Origin: a virus
Reading direction: 5' to 3' (one strand)
Virus record (IMG/VR): IMGVR_UViG_3300028364_000168
Coordinates: 1 to 21,434 of that record
Length of the DNA: 21,434 nucleotides
Part shown: positions 13,258 through 21,076 of the stretch, piece after piece
Layout: each line of letters opens with the position of its first letter
Numbering within the stretch: position 1 is the stretch's first letter
The notes under the pieces: model-generated
The model's input: only the letters and a program-made list of their open reading frames with translations
Database searches by the model: none
What the model was told of the DNA's origin: nothing
Translations under genes and position numbers: made by a program

Positions 13258-13484
13258 TGGATGATGAGTTCTACCTAGAGTGTTGTCCCTTCTGTGGACC
13301 CCAACCAGACGGTATAGACAACGTAGTACTAGCTGAAACCAAAGATGTACGAGACGACTACATCCTTGGGTACACAGTGTACTGTCCTAAGTGTGAGTTT
13401 GAGATGACTAATGAGTTTATGGAGGACCTACTGGAAACATGGAACAACAGATTTTATCACCACGAAAACCCCTTGACACAGTAA
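13257..13484 (+). CDS. Lar-like zinc-ribbon protein (restriction alleviation family)
   Basis: A 75-aa protein with CPFCG (10-14), YCPKC (42-46) and a closing ETWNNRFY, the layout of the Lar family (zinc ribbon followed by a WNxR helix). Rac-prophage Lar relieves host type I restriction, so an anti-restriction role is possible; many phage copies are untested. The start is GTG 13257, overlapping the phoH stop by one base after AAGGAAGG; the nearby ATG is out of frame. Its last codons contain the -35 box of the next promoter. Confidence 0.75.
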   Translation: MDDEFYLECCPFCGPQPDGIDNVVLAETKDVRDDYILGYTVYCPKCEFEMTNEFMEDLLETWNNRFYHHENPLTQ

Positions 13485-13501
13485 GTCTACTAGCTTACTA
13501 T
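13473..13501 (+). promoter_or_regulatory. Sigma70-like promoter upstream of small-gene cassette
   Basis: TTGACA (13473-13478), a 17-nt spacer and TACTAT (13496-13501), then TAGTATAAC. This is the third copy of the TTGACR-N17-TACTATTA pattern, again preceded by CC. The -35 box lies within the last codons of the Lar-like gene, and transcription would start close to the 13525 gene's binding site (AAAGGAAG). Confidence 0.8.
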
Positions 13502-13524
13502 TAGTATAACACAAAGGAAGCCAA

Positions 13525-13704
13525 ATGAATAAACTCCACATGAAGTACCAAATCCTGACAACCCTCTGTATGTCCAATAGTAAGTTTACCCCTACTGAGC
13601 TGTTAGAAGCTACCCAAGGGTTGTACGATTTTATTACAGAAGGGGCTGACATGAAGGAAGCAGACGAGTCTTCAGTAACTAACATGTTTACGGTGGTCCA
13701 ATGA
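13525..13704 (+). CDS. Small hypothetical protein (59 aa)
   Basis: The first gene after promoter 13473-13501, with AAAGGAAG before ATG 13525. The protein (MNKLHMKYQILTTLCMSNSK...) is mostly helical, with FTPTELLEATQGLYDFITEG in the middle, and could be a small winged-helix-like or helical binding domain, but that is only an impression. The stop overlaps the next ATG by four bases (ATGA). The function is unknown. Confidence 0.65.
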   Translation: MNKLHMKYQILTTLCMSNSKFTPTELLEATQGLYDFITEGADMKEADESSVTNMFTVVQ

Positions 13705-13901
13705 TCCTAGGGTATATCTTAATCTGCGGTATGGGGCCACTGGAACCAGGGACAATCGAAGGGTGTCGTCTTTTTACACAGCAACACCCCACAGAAACCT
13801 CCTGTGAGGCAGCTCTAATGCGTTTCTATCAAGATGTCACTCTTCGACCTGAGCATTACATCTCAGCAGGAGCGTGCTTTGTAGTGGGGACTGATACATG
13901 A
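13701..13901 (+). CDS. Small hypothetical protein, hydrophobic N-terminus
   Basis: A 66-aa protein beginning MILGYILICGMGPLEPGTIEGC, whose first ten residues are hydrophobic; with no basic start it is not a clear signal peptide. Four cysteines (ICG, GCR, SCE, ACF) could form disulphides if exported. The start overlaps the previous stop (ATGA) and the end overlaps the next start the same way. Unknown function; an envelope role is possible but weakly supported. Confidence 0.6.
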   Translation: MILGYILICGMGPLEPGTIEGCRLFTQQHPTETSCEAALMRFYQDVTLRPEHYISAGACFVVGTDT

Positions 13902-14065
13902 ACACCTTTAAGTTGGGCATCAAACACTTCAATGAGAACAAGTACGACTACTCCCTCTTTGCAGATGGAACAGAAGACAAAAGGAATTACGAGCATGGCT
14001 ACAGCAAAGCTTACTTCCGAAAGCTTGACAACGTCAAAGCCCGAGAGGCTCGCTCCCAAGGGTAG
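13898..14065 (+). CDS. Small hypothetical protein (55 aa)
   Basis: ATG 13898 in an ATGA overlap, running to TAG at 14063-14065. The product (MNTFKLGIKHFNENKYDYSLF... ending KAREARSQG) is rich in Lys, Asn and Tyr with a basic tail. The last 71 bases also encode the next gene in a second frame. No family is recognised; support rests on the continuous chain of overlapping starts under one promoter. Confidence 0.5.
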   Translation: MNTFKLGIKHFNENKYDYSLFADGTEDKRNYEHGYSKAYFRKLDNVKAREARSQG

Positions 14066-14204
14066 ACCTAAGGCCCTTACTAACAGAGAGTACTTTGCAG
14101 GAGTAGGTTTGACATTCTTCATGGAACATAACTATGCAGTATGGGACATGGAGCGTATAAAAAAAGAGGCCTACCTGTTGGCAGACCTCATGATTGAAGA
14201 GTAA
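13995..14204 (+). CDS. Small hypothetical protein (69 aa), overprinted start
   Basis: The start ATG 13995 follows AAAGGAATTAC and is preferred to the in-frame ATG at 13932, which has no binding site. The product begins with a polar, Ser/Thr/Lys-rich segment (MATAKLTSESLTTSKPERL, GRPKALTNRE), then a helical C-terminal half (YFAGVGLTFFMEHNYAVW, RIKKEAYLLADLMIEE). The first 71 bases overlap the previous gene out of frame. It is the last gene of the rightward operon; its stop is four bases before the terminator stem. Confidence 0.6.
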   Translation: MATAKLTSESLTTSKPERLAPKGRPKALTNREYFAGVGLTFFMEHNYAVWDMERIKKEAYLLADLMIEE

Positions 14205-14208
14205 TACT

Positions 14209-14242
14209 GAGGGGGAGCCGTAAAAGTTCCCCCTCTTTTTTT
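14209..14242 (+). terminator. Rho-independent terminator of the + strand operon
   Basis: A perfect 8-bp stem, GAGGGGGA (14209-14216) with TCCCCCTC (14228-14235), an 11-nt loop and seven Ts (14236-14242). It lies in the 40-base gap between the convergent operons. In the - strand direction the same stem is not followed by a T run, so it would act only weakly on the late transcript. Confidence 0.93.
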
Positions 14243-14244
14243 GT

Positions 14245-17200
14245 TTAGTCAAACACAGCTTTGTCTCTACGACCCTCGGCGTCTTGTGAACTCTGGACAC
14301 TATCAAAGAGTAGCTGTAGCTGAGGTATGCTTAAGTCCCCAAGGCTTTCTTCATCAGTACCAAACACTGCTAGCATATCACTAAACGCTTGACTACCCTG
14401 GTTCTTAAGGTTGTTAATGTTGATGATAAGTCCAGCTTCTGCCCTTGGGCCTGATGGAGCGTTAGCAAAAGATTCCTTAACCTCAGCTTTAACCATAGAC
14501 ATGATGTCTTTAAGTGTTTGCTCCTTTTCAGGTAAGCTCCGAGCAGCCCAACGACCATTACTCAAAAGCTCGTCAGCCCTATACTCAAGCAACGGGAAGA
14601 TAAATTGTTCGTAAACCTCCTGTGCTTCCTTGTTTTCCATACGAATGTTAGTCTGCCATTGAGGCTTACCAATGTCATTAAAGAGACGACCAATGGAGGA
14701 TGTAACAGGAACCTCTCTTGAACCTGAGATACGCCCTGGGTTTACCCCAATGTTCCTGTTGTTTGTAGCGTTGAAGTTCTGTGTGCTGTAAGCTTTAGCT
14801 ATGCCTTCACCAACAACAGGTATGTTCTCCAAACCGATTATACTGTCAACGATCTGGTCAGTGTACCGTAGTGCATTGTTTAGGTGTTTGTTACCGATGT
14901 TACGTGCAGGAGAAACATAGTCCTCTCCTTCAGAGAAAGCCATAGCAGTGTTGATTGGATCAAGGAAACGAGTACCACCTGAGCTATACATGTTTATAGT
15001 AGCCGACAGGGTGACAGGTATTACGTCGCCGTAACCTGCTTCACCAGCGAATATATCTTCAGCCAGTTGCTGCACACCTCCAGCTGCGTCCCCTAGTCCA
15101 CGGGTAACAGAAGGTAGCGCGAACGTGGCAAGATACTCTTGATACAAAGGCCGAGGCACCCCGCCATCTCTTTGCATGTGAGCACCCATACGACCAATAA
15201 TCTTCCAGAAAGAAAGAGGGAAGTCATAGAGTCTAGACACAACTTTACCGTCAGAGTTACGCTCTTCGTGCCAAGCGAGTCCATTCTCAAGGTTGTCCAT
15301 TTCCTTTATAGTTGCTACAGCTATAAGGCCCCAGCCAGCAGCAGCCCTTGTAAGCAGCTCCATACCCGACTTACTTGTTTTAGTGTAGGGTTTTAGAGCA
15401 AGGGAGATACCTGTGTGATCCGCCATGAAGACAATAGAGTTGTTGAAGAACTGGCCGAAAGGGATCAGAGCACCGAGGACAGGAACGTTACGGGCTTCCT
15501 CTAGAATGTCTGCAACAAACTCAAGGTTTGTACCGGAGTTACGTTGACCAAACTTACGTGCAAAGACGTTACCAAGGGATTGTTCAACAGCAAGCGCTTC
15601 TATCTCCATGAAGTCCTGATAGCTTGCACCCTTCTGCGGGTCCTTAAGGAGAGTAAAGATGTCGTCTCTCTGCATAAAGTCGTTGTAAGACATGTTGTAT
15701 TTGTTACGGATGTTTAGGTCTAAGGCGTACATAAACTCTTGTGACTTAGTCAGCATGTCCTGAGCAGTAACTCCATACATAGTCTGAGCAAAATCCATAG
15801 CCTTCGTCATTCCTGTCCGTGGATCAGGGCTGTCGTCGATTATACGGTTAACCTTAGCTAGTGTGTCTCCGTTATCAACACCACCAGAGAGATAGCTAAA
15901 CATAGCCTTCTGCGCCTCAGGGCGGTGCATAAGGTAGTCCAGTGTTTCATCCCGAGTACCTTGGGGGTTAACAAGGTTTCTAAACTTATTGACCTGTGCT
16001 TTGTAAGCGTTACCAGCTAGACGACGATAGTCAGCGGCACCGACAGAGTCTCCCACAGCGTTCTTTAACACAGAGTAACCTCCGTAGAGAGTGCCCTTCA
16101 TCATATCAACAGTGGACTGCATGGCACTAGCGTAAGCCCAACCAACAACGTTAAGAGCTGTAGTAGCAGGGTGGGTAACAAGCATACGAATGAAACCATT
16201 CTGGAAGTTACTAGACCATTGTTTAAAACCGTCAGGTCCATCCAGCTCTTTACCACCAGTCATGTTTTTAACACCCACAGATACAACGTCAGCATCAGGG
16301 GTGCCATCGGGTACAAAAGCCCTTGACCGTTTAGCAGCCCCAAGGCTGCCAAGGACAGAACCAGACACACTGGCTACCTCAGCTCCTTTTGCCAGAATCT
16401 CGTCAAGGTCTAAAACCTTACCGTCAGCATTCTGGAAGACACCATCGACTAGAGTCTCAATCTGCTCTCTCCACTCAGAAGGAAAGTTCTCATCTTTAAT
16501 AACATCGCTGTACCACCCAGCCCTACGCTGACCTAGTCTAGCGTTTAGAGAGTCGATAGGAATACCAGCGTCGTTAAAGAAACTCTTCAGTCCTCCGTAG
16601 AACTTTACAAACTCAACGGGTGAGATACCCTCTGCATCAACCCCACGACCAGCAGCAACCAACTCCTCAAAAGGAGTGAGAAAGTTACGTAGTGATTGTT
16701 GTACAACTTCATCTTCTTGTGTCTCTGCTACACGAGCAGCAGCACCCTCGGCTTCGTCCACACGTTTAAGAGCTTCTTCAAACTTCTCCTCACCCCTCTG
16801 GAGGCTAGTACCAGCAGTGTTGGTAGGACTCCACCCACGGGTCATCAGAAGGCCACCTTGTAGTCCACCCCCTACGACACCCCCGAGTGCAGAGATGGCA
16901 CCCTGAGTAGCGTTGTAGCCCTCCTGACGACCTGACATACGGTCTACACTTTGTATACCAGCGTCAGCAGCTACACCAGCAGCAGAATCTAACACAGAGC
17001 TACCTACAATGTCACCCACTACACGACGACGACCAGCTGTTTGACCAGCTTCAGTACCCAACTCTTGAAAACCCCTAGTCATTACCCGTGACCGAGCTTG
17101 GTTAGCAACCTGAGCAGCAGCTTTCTTAGAAACACCACGGGTGATAGCAGCTTTAGACGCAGCTTCACCAGCAGCGCGAGCCACAGACTTAAGAGCCTGA

Positions 17201-17664
17201 GTAGCACTACGGGTTGCAAGAGCACCCCCGGCTTTACCGAAGCCAAGAGACACAGCGTTTACAGGGTCAAGTATGATGGACCTAGCGTAGTCTCCTACCG
17301 CATCAAACCTCTCCCCAGCAGTTGTGTTCTCATTAAACGCTCCACCAAGAGAGTCCCAAAGGTCATAAGCAGAACCAGCAGTAGCCCTACGTGAGTCCAG
17401 CTCTGCTCCTTCACCTTTGTAAAGGTGGTTCATCTCCTGAATAACGTCAATAGAGTTACCAGAGTTAAACCCACGCATAGAGTTAACAAAGGAATCTCTA
17501 ATCTCTTCACGAGAGTAGTCATCCTCTGTCATTCCGTTACGGTCCTCCATGTAGGCAGCGACTGTGCTAAACTTGTCGTCGTCCAAGAGGTTTGATACAG
17601 TGAGTGGTCCTCTGTTAGGTTGACCTTCTTCAGAGTCTTTTAGGAGGTGAGAGTATCTTGACAT
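14245..17664 (-). CDS. Large internal virion/DNA-ejection-type protein
   Basis: A 1139-aa protein, the last gene of the leftward late operon. Composition and size fit the big internal proteins (T7 gp15/gp16-like role) that podoviruses inject to span the cell envelope. An alanine-rich, helical region with small apolar patches lies near residues 130-190 (ILDPVNAVSLGFGKAGG, AARAAGEAASKAA), followed by AGVAADAGIQ and GGVVGGGLQGGLLM; the second half has further long helical and apolar stretches (ALIPFGQFFNNSIVFM, GWGLIAVATI). No lysozyme motif is present; that activity appears to be in the separate 20311-21066 gene. The start 17664 follows AAGGTAAAT, overlapping the previous stop region. The assignment rests on size, composition and position. 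Confidence 0.65.
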   Translation of the reverse strand: MSRYSHLLKDSEEGQPNRGPLTVSNLLDDDKFSTVAAYMEDRNGMTEDDYSREEIRDSFVNSMRGFNSGNSIDVIQEMNHLYKGEGAELDSRRATAGSAYDLWDSLGGAFNENTTAGERFDAVGDYARSIILDPVNAVSLGFGKAGGALATRSATQALKSVARAAGEAASKAAITRGVSKKAAAQVANQARSRVMTRGFQELGTEAGQTAGRRRVVGDIVGSSVLDSAAGVAADAGIQSVDRMSGRQEGYNATQGAISALGGVVGGGLQGGLLMTRGWSPTNTAGTSLQRGEEKFEEALKRVDEAEGAAARVAETQEDEVVQQSLRNFLTPFEELVAAGRGVDAEGISPVEFVKFYGGLKSFFNDAGIPIDSLNARLGQRRAGWYSDVIKDENFPSEWREQIETLVDGVFQNADGKVLDLDEILAKGAEVASVSGSVLGSLGAAKRSRAFVPDGTPDADVVSVGVKNMTGGKELDGPDGFKQWSSNFQNGFIRMLVTHPATTALNVVGWAYASAMQSTVDMMKGTLYGGYSVLKNAVGDSVGAADYRRLAGNAYKAQVNKFRNLVNPQGTRDETLDYLMHRPEAQKAMFSYLSGGVDNGDTLAKVNRIIDDSPDPRTGMTKAMDFAQTMYGVTAQDMLTKSQEFMYALDLNIRNKYNMSYNDFMQRDDIFTLLKDPQKGASYQDFMEIEALAVEQSLGNVFARKFGQRNSGTNLEFVADILEEARNVPVLGALIPFGQFFNNSIVFMADHTGISLALKPYTKTSKSGMELLTRAAAGWGLIAVATIKEMDNLENGLAWHEERNSDGKVVSRLYDFPLSFWKIIGRMGAHMQRDGGVPRPLYQEYLATFALPSVTRGLGDAAGGVQQLAEDIFAGEAGYGDVIPVTLSATINMYSSGGTRFLDPINTAMAFSEGEDYVSPARNIGNKHLNNALRYTDQIVDSIIGLENIPVVGEGIAKAYSTQNFNATNNRNIGVNPGRISGSREVPVTSSIGRLFNDIGKPQWQTNIRMENKEAQEVYEQFIFPLLEYRADELLSNGRWAARSLPEKEQTLKDIMSMVKAEVKESFANAPSGPRAEAGLIININNLKNQGSQAFSDMLAVFGTDEESLGDLSIPQLQLLFDSVQSSQDAEGRRDKAVFD

Positions 17665-17668
17665 CTAT

Positions 17669-19789
17669 TTACCTTGTATTTGAACTATTGCGTCGTATGT
17701 CCTCGTTAACAAGCAAGTCGTAGTAGCTGTTAACTAACTGGTTTACACCCGAACCTTCGAGAGAACGAGCAGGGCTTGGAGGGCCACCCCTTGCGTCTTG
17801 GTTTACGAGGGTATCGTAGTATATACTTACCAACTCGTCAAGTCCAGACCCTGGGCCTACGGGAGCTACTCTATTGAAGTCATCATCAAAGTTCTTATCC
17901 GCCGGTATACTAACAGGGTCATTCCTGTCTTCGTTAGGTGCCTGCCACAGGGTTGGCTGCGTAGGAGCGCGACCAGGTCCTGTTAAAGGATTACGTCTGA
18001 CTGGTTGACGAAAAGTATCTAAGAGCAAAAGCAAAGTCTCTACGTTTTCAGGTACAGTCTCTAGAGTCCTAAGGATGCCTACAGCAGAAGTAACCATTTC
18101 ATCTCTAACGTTTAAGTCTTCTTCACGTAAAAGAGCAGTGAATACCTCCTCAAACTCAGGACTGTTTATATCTTCTATGCCAGTTATTACAGCAGATAAT
18201 ACAGCAGACTCAGGTCTTTGGTCTGTCTGGCCCAGTTGATCTGGTCTTGAACGAGGGCGCATACTGCTTACTGCTCCTTCAAGGACAGCAAGGGGTTCCT
18301 GACCGGGTCTTGAACGAGGACGCATACCACTAACATTTGTACCTAAGGTAACCGGGGTGGTTTCAGACTCTAAAGCCTCTATAAGAGTTTGGTCATCAGG
18401 GTTTACGTCAGGTTGAGAAGGGATAGATTTAATATGAGCTCTAGCCATTTCTAGCCCATACTTCTCAGTGAAGGAGATTAGCTCGTCATCGAGTATACCT
18501 TGGTCATTTCCATTAAAAGCAGCAGTAAGAGAAGCCCTGTCATCACTTTCCTCAATACTCAAAGGAGGAACCTGTTTTCTAGTGACTATAATAGGCTCAC
18601 CCCTAAGAATAATTTCAACCCGGTCTACCTCTGTGTCTGCAAAGATACCTTCAGCAATTAAACCAGCTTCTTCAGGAGTGTTTGCAGTTAGGGTAGACGG
18701 ACGAGACCGAGGCCGTACAGTCTCTTCAGTAAGCGCAAGAGGAGTCCCAGCTGGATTGGCAGACACACCACTAGGATCAACAGCTGAACCACCAGGCACA
18801 CCACTAGCATTTATAGCGGCATCTGACGTGTCTTCTCCTGAGTTACCAAGCAGAACATTAAGTGTTGCAGCAGTAGAACCAGACTCTGAGTTAAACAAGC
18901 TTGTACCTAGGCTGTCGCGTAGCATAACGGTGTTAGGTCCAGGAGTGATACCAAGTTCAAGGATAGCGTTTAGACGTAGGACACCGTTTAGAGAGTCAGC
19001 AGCCATAAGACCTGCCTTAGTAGACTCTAGCTCAGCTACTCTAGCTACACCCTCCTCTGTACTTACATCTGCGTTATCTACTTTAGCACTGTTGATAGCT
19101 TCGTCTATCTCTAAGACCATAGACTCTAGGTCATAGTCTGAGTTAGCAGTAGCCATATGAGCATTAAAGTCAGCAGCTCTCATAGGCTCAGCAGAAACAG
19201 GAGCTGTAAAGTCGTAAGTCACTCCACCTTCGTTAGAACCTTGAGCCTGAATAGGTAGGTTCATACTAGCCATAATCTGGTCACCAGTCATCCCGCCAAC
19301 AATCTGTTGGTTGTATACTTCGTTAGACAGAGCTTCATCAACGTTGAGTCCAAGCCACGAACCAATAGAGCGACGACGAGATGTCACTGGGTCTGTGTCG
19401 TTAGGCATCTCTTGTGCAGTAGGTAGGATTGAAGTAAGGATTTCCTCCATAGAGGCCTCGCTACGGTAGTCAGCAGCGATAGACATCATATCGTTAAGGT
19501 TGTTTCCTGTAATTCTGTTATCATCTTTAGTGTCGGAGTACACCATCATCAACCCTTGGGGGTCCATCTCTAGAGTACCGAGGACTGTACGCTCATCAGC
19601 ACCACGGCGGATAAGACTAGTAGCTGCTCGTTCGTAAGCACCACGTTGCTCTTGAATACCTGCTTGACGCTTCAGACCTTGTTCACGTAGGTATGTACGG
19701 TCCTCATCTACACGGGCACGGATGTACTGCTTCTGGTTTGTGATATCATTATTGAGTTGCCCAAAGAACCCTGCTGCAAAAGAACTCAT
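17669..19789 (-). CDS. Large virion-associated protein with RPRSRP motifs and C-terminal repeat
   Basis: A 706-aa protein, probably an internal or ejection protein (T7 gp15-like position). The N-terminal ~65 residues are helical and charged (NQKQYIRARVDEDRTYLREQ), followed by acidic, low-complexity linkers rich in Ser, Thr, Asp and Pro. The peptide RPRSRP occurs three times (359-364, 490-495, 511-516). The C-terminus has a 22-residue unit twice: GSGLDELVSIYYDTLVNQD (647-) and GSGVNQLVNSYYDLLVNED (679-). No enzyme motif is visible. ATG 19789 overlaps the previous stop (TAATG) with AAGGAAG upstream. Confidence 0.6.
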   Translation of the reverse strand: MSSFAAGFFGQLNNDITNQKQYIRARVDEDRTYLREQGLKRQAGIQEQRGAYERAATSLIRRGADERTVLGTLEMDPQGLMMVYSDTKDDNRITGNNLNDMMSIAADYRSEASMEEILTSILPTAQEMPNDTDPVTSRRRSIGSWLGLNVDEALSNEVYNQQIVGGMTGDQIMASMNLPIQAQGSNEGGVTYDFTAPVSAEPMRAADFNAHMATANSDYDLESMVLEIDEAINSAKVDNADVSTEEGVARVAELESTKAGLMAADSLNGVLRLNAILELGITPGPNTVMLRDSLGTSLFNSESGSTAATLNVLLGNSGEDTSDAAINASGVPGGSAVDPSGVSANPAGTPLALTEETVRPRSRPSTLTANTPEEAGLIAEGIFADTEVDRVEIILRGEPIIVTRKQVPPLSIEESDDRASLTAAFNGNDQGILDDELISFTEKYGLEMARAHIKSIPSQPDVNPDDQTLIEALESETTPVTLGTNVSGMRPRSRPGQEPLAVLEGAVSSMRPRSRPDQLGQTDQRPESAVLSAVITGIEDINSPEFEEVFTALLREEDLNVRDEMVTSAVGILRTLETVPENVETLLLLLDTFRQPVRRNPLTGPGRAPTQPTLWQAPNEDRNDPVSIPADKNFDDDFNRVAPVGPGSGLDELVSIYYDTLVNQDARGGPPSPARSLEGSGVNQLVNSYYDLLVNEDIRRNSSNTR
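17690..17851 (-). repeat. Duplicated 22-residue unit at the C-terminus of the 706-aa protein
   Basis: Two copies, encoded at 17786-17851 and 17690-17755, of a peptide with pattern GSG-x3-LV-x2-YYD-x-LVN-x-D-x-R, separated by about ten residues (GPPSPARSLE). The DNA copies differ at many third positions, so the duplication is old and the peptide appears selected. Confidence 0.8.
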
Positions 19790-20301
19790 TATACTTCCTT
19801 TCGTGACATCAAGCCACCGCGTTTAGGTTTATCTTCTGGAGCTTTTTCTTCCATACTTGTAGGAGTAACCTCAGCAGACTCAAGGTCATCAGCTTCAGGC
19901 TTCTTAGTCTTTAAACCTGTGATGGCGCTAGACAGAGCAATACTCTTACGTATGTCTTCGTCACCATCTTCCTCAAAGAACTCTTCAAACTCTACCCCTT
20001 CGTCTTCAAGGAGAGTAACAATGTAGTCTTGAATTACAGGGGCAATCATCATAGAGATGTCGATACTGTGAATCCCTTGAGACACTGCTCCTGTAAGAAC
20101 CATCTCTGTAAACAAAGACACAGGCATACCTTGGGCCACACCATCAAGAATACTATCGAGAACCTTAGGGTTACCTAATCGAGTTAAGTGATGAACAATA
20201 GCTTCATCAGGATTAGAAGTCTCAGGTGGACGTTCCCAAGGGTGATTCTTAGGTTCGTTAGTGAGAGACTGGCCGGGGATGGGGGCATCAAATTGTTTCA
20301 T
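19789..20301 (-). CDS. Conserved marine-phage virion-region protein (170 aa)
   Basis: The N-terminus MKQFDAPIPGQSLTNEPKNH and HPWERPPETSNPDEA resembles, from memory, a protein family widespread in cyanophages and pelagiphages. The middle is helical with hydrophobic faces (LDSILDGVAQGMPVSLF, GIHSIDISMMIAPVIQDYI), and the C-terminal third is acidic then basic (EFEEFFEEDGDEDI, KPKRGGLMSRKEV). It is probably a structural or assembly protein; no catalytic motif is seen. ATG 20301 follows AAAGGTAA. The stop overlaps the start of the 706-aa gene. Confidence 0.6.
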   Translation of the reverse strand: MKQFDAPIPGQSLTNEPKNHPWERPPETSNPDEAIVHHLTRLGNPKVLDSILDGVAQGMPVSLFTEMVLTGAVSQGIHSIDISMMIAPVIQDYIVTLLEDEGVEFEEFFEEDGDEDIRKSIALSSAITGLKTKKPEADDLESAEVTPTSMEEKAPEDKPKRGGLMSRKEV

Positions 20302-20310
20302 GGGTTACCT

Positions 20311-21066
20311 TTAGGTTGCGCCTAAGTATCTGCTTGCTCGCGAGCGACGGTATTCAGGAGAGGGACGAAGGAAGTGGTTTACAATCGCAGCCCCAGCCTC
20401 ACCAGCTGTGCTCGTCGCAAAGATTTTACCAGCAGCAGAAGACTCAGAGCCTTCCAGTTCCATCATCAAGAAGTCAAGTTGAGCATCTGTATCTGAATAA
20501 GGTACACCCCTGCTGTCAGCAAAGGTTTCGTATTCAACACGACGTGGCCCAGTGAGTTGGTAGAGACCAAAACCCCCACGAGACCCTGGGACCAAAGGTA
20601 CAAGCTCGTTGATGCCTGAGTCAAGACCAGACTCATCTTTGAAGTTCATAACGAAACCAGCAGCAACGTGCGGCTCAAGACCTCTGTCTACCAGGCCCTG
20701 TCTGAGTTCTTCAGCGTACGTACTATCGCCTACTCCACTTCGTGATCGAGGGCGACTACCAGAGGAAGTGTTCTCAATAGGACTCATGTCCAGAGCACCT
20801 GTAGTACTCTGTTCTCTACTCGCTCGCTCAGCGCGTAACTCGTCAATGTTACTCATCCAACTATTGATACTGTCCTTAGGACTATACTCAGCTTCCTGTG
20901 CTTGCCCCATGCGTTGGAGAGCACGACTAGTTTCATCCTCTGATCTAGCAATCTCCCTCTGAGCTAACCCAATACGTTGCTTAGAGGTACTCACTGTGTC
21001 AGGTGTTTCACGCCGCCCACGAGAATTACGTTGGGCACGAAACTGCTTGATAGAGTTCTCAATCAT
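20311..21066 (-). CDS. Tail lysozyme-domain virion protein
   Basis: A 251-aa protein. The first ~95 residues are charged and probably coiled (SKQRIGLAQREIARSEDE), then a linker with SRPRSRS (104-110), then a phage tail lysozyme-type domain: YAEELRQGLVDRGLEPHVAAG (117-137), FKDESGLDSGINE (142-154, E145 the likely catalytic acid), GGFGLYQLTGPRR (164-176), TDAQLDFLMMEL (193-204) and ATSTAGEAGAAIVNHFLRP. Such domains cleave peptidoglycan locally as DNA enters the cell. In T7 this function is fused to gp16; here it is a separate protein next to the large internal proteins. ATG 21066 follows AAGGAATAAAAA. Confidence 0.78.
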   Translation of the reverse strand: MIENSIKQFRAQRNSRGRRETPDTVSTSKQRIGLAQREIARSEDETSRALQRMGQAQEAEYSPKDSINSWMSNIDELRAERASREQSTTGALDMSPIENTSSGSRPRSRSGVGDSTYAEELRQGLVDRGLEPHVAAGFVMNFKDESGLDSGINELVPLVPGSRGGFGLYQLTGPRRVEYETFADSRGVPYSDTDAQLDFLMMELEGSESSAAGKIFATSTAGEAGAAIVNHFLRPSPEYRRSRASRYLGAT

Positions 21067-21076
21067 TTTTTATTCC

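Noticed and set aside
14110-14138. TTGACA on the + strand within the 13995-14204 gene
   Set aside because: The hexamer at 17 bases is CTATGC, unlike TACTAT, and only about 70 bases of gene follow before the terminator.
17813-17841. Minus-strand TTGACG-N17-TACGAT resembling the phage promoter, inside the 706-aa gene
   Set aside because: It lies wholly in coding sequence for the C-terminal repeat (LDELVSIYYD), which explains the bases. The -10 differs from the three good sites and it precedes no gene block.
18468-19136. 222-codon + strand open frame opposite the 706-aa gene
   Set aside because: It is Ser-rich antisense translation with no ribosome binding site, opposed to a well-supported late gene.
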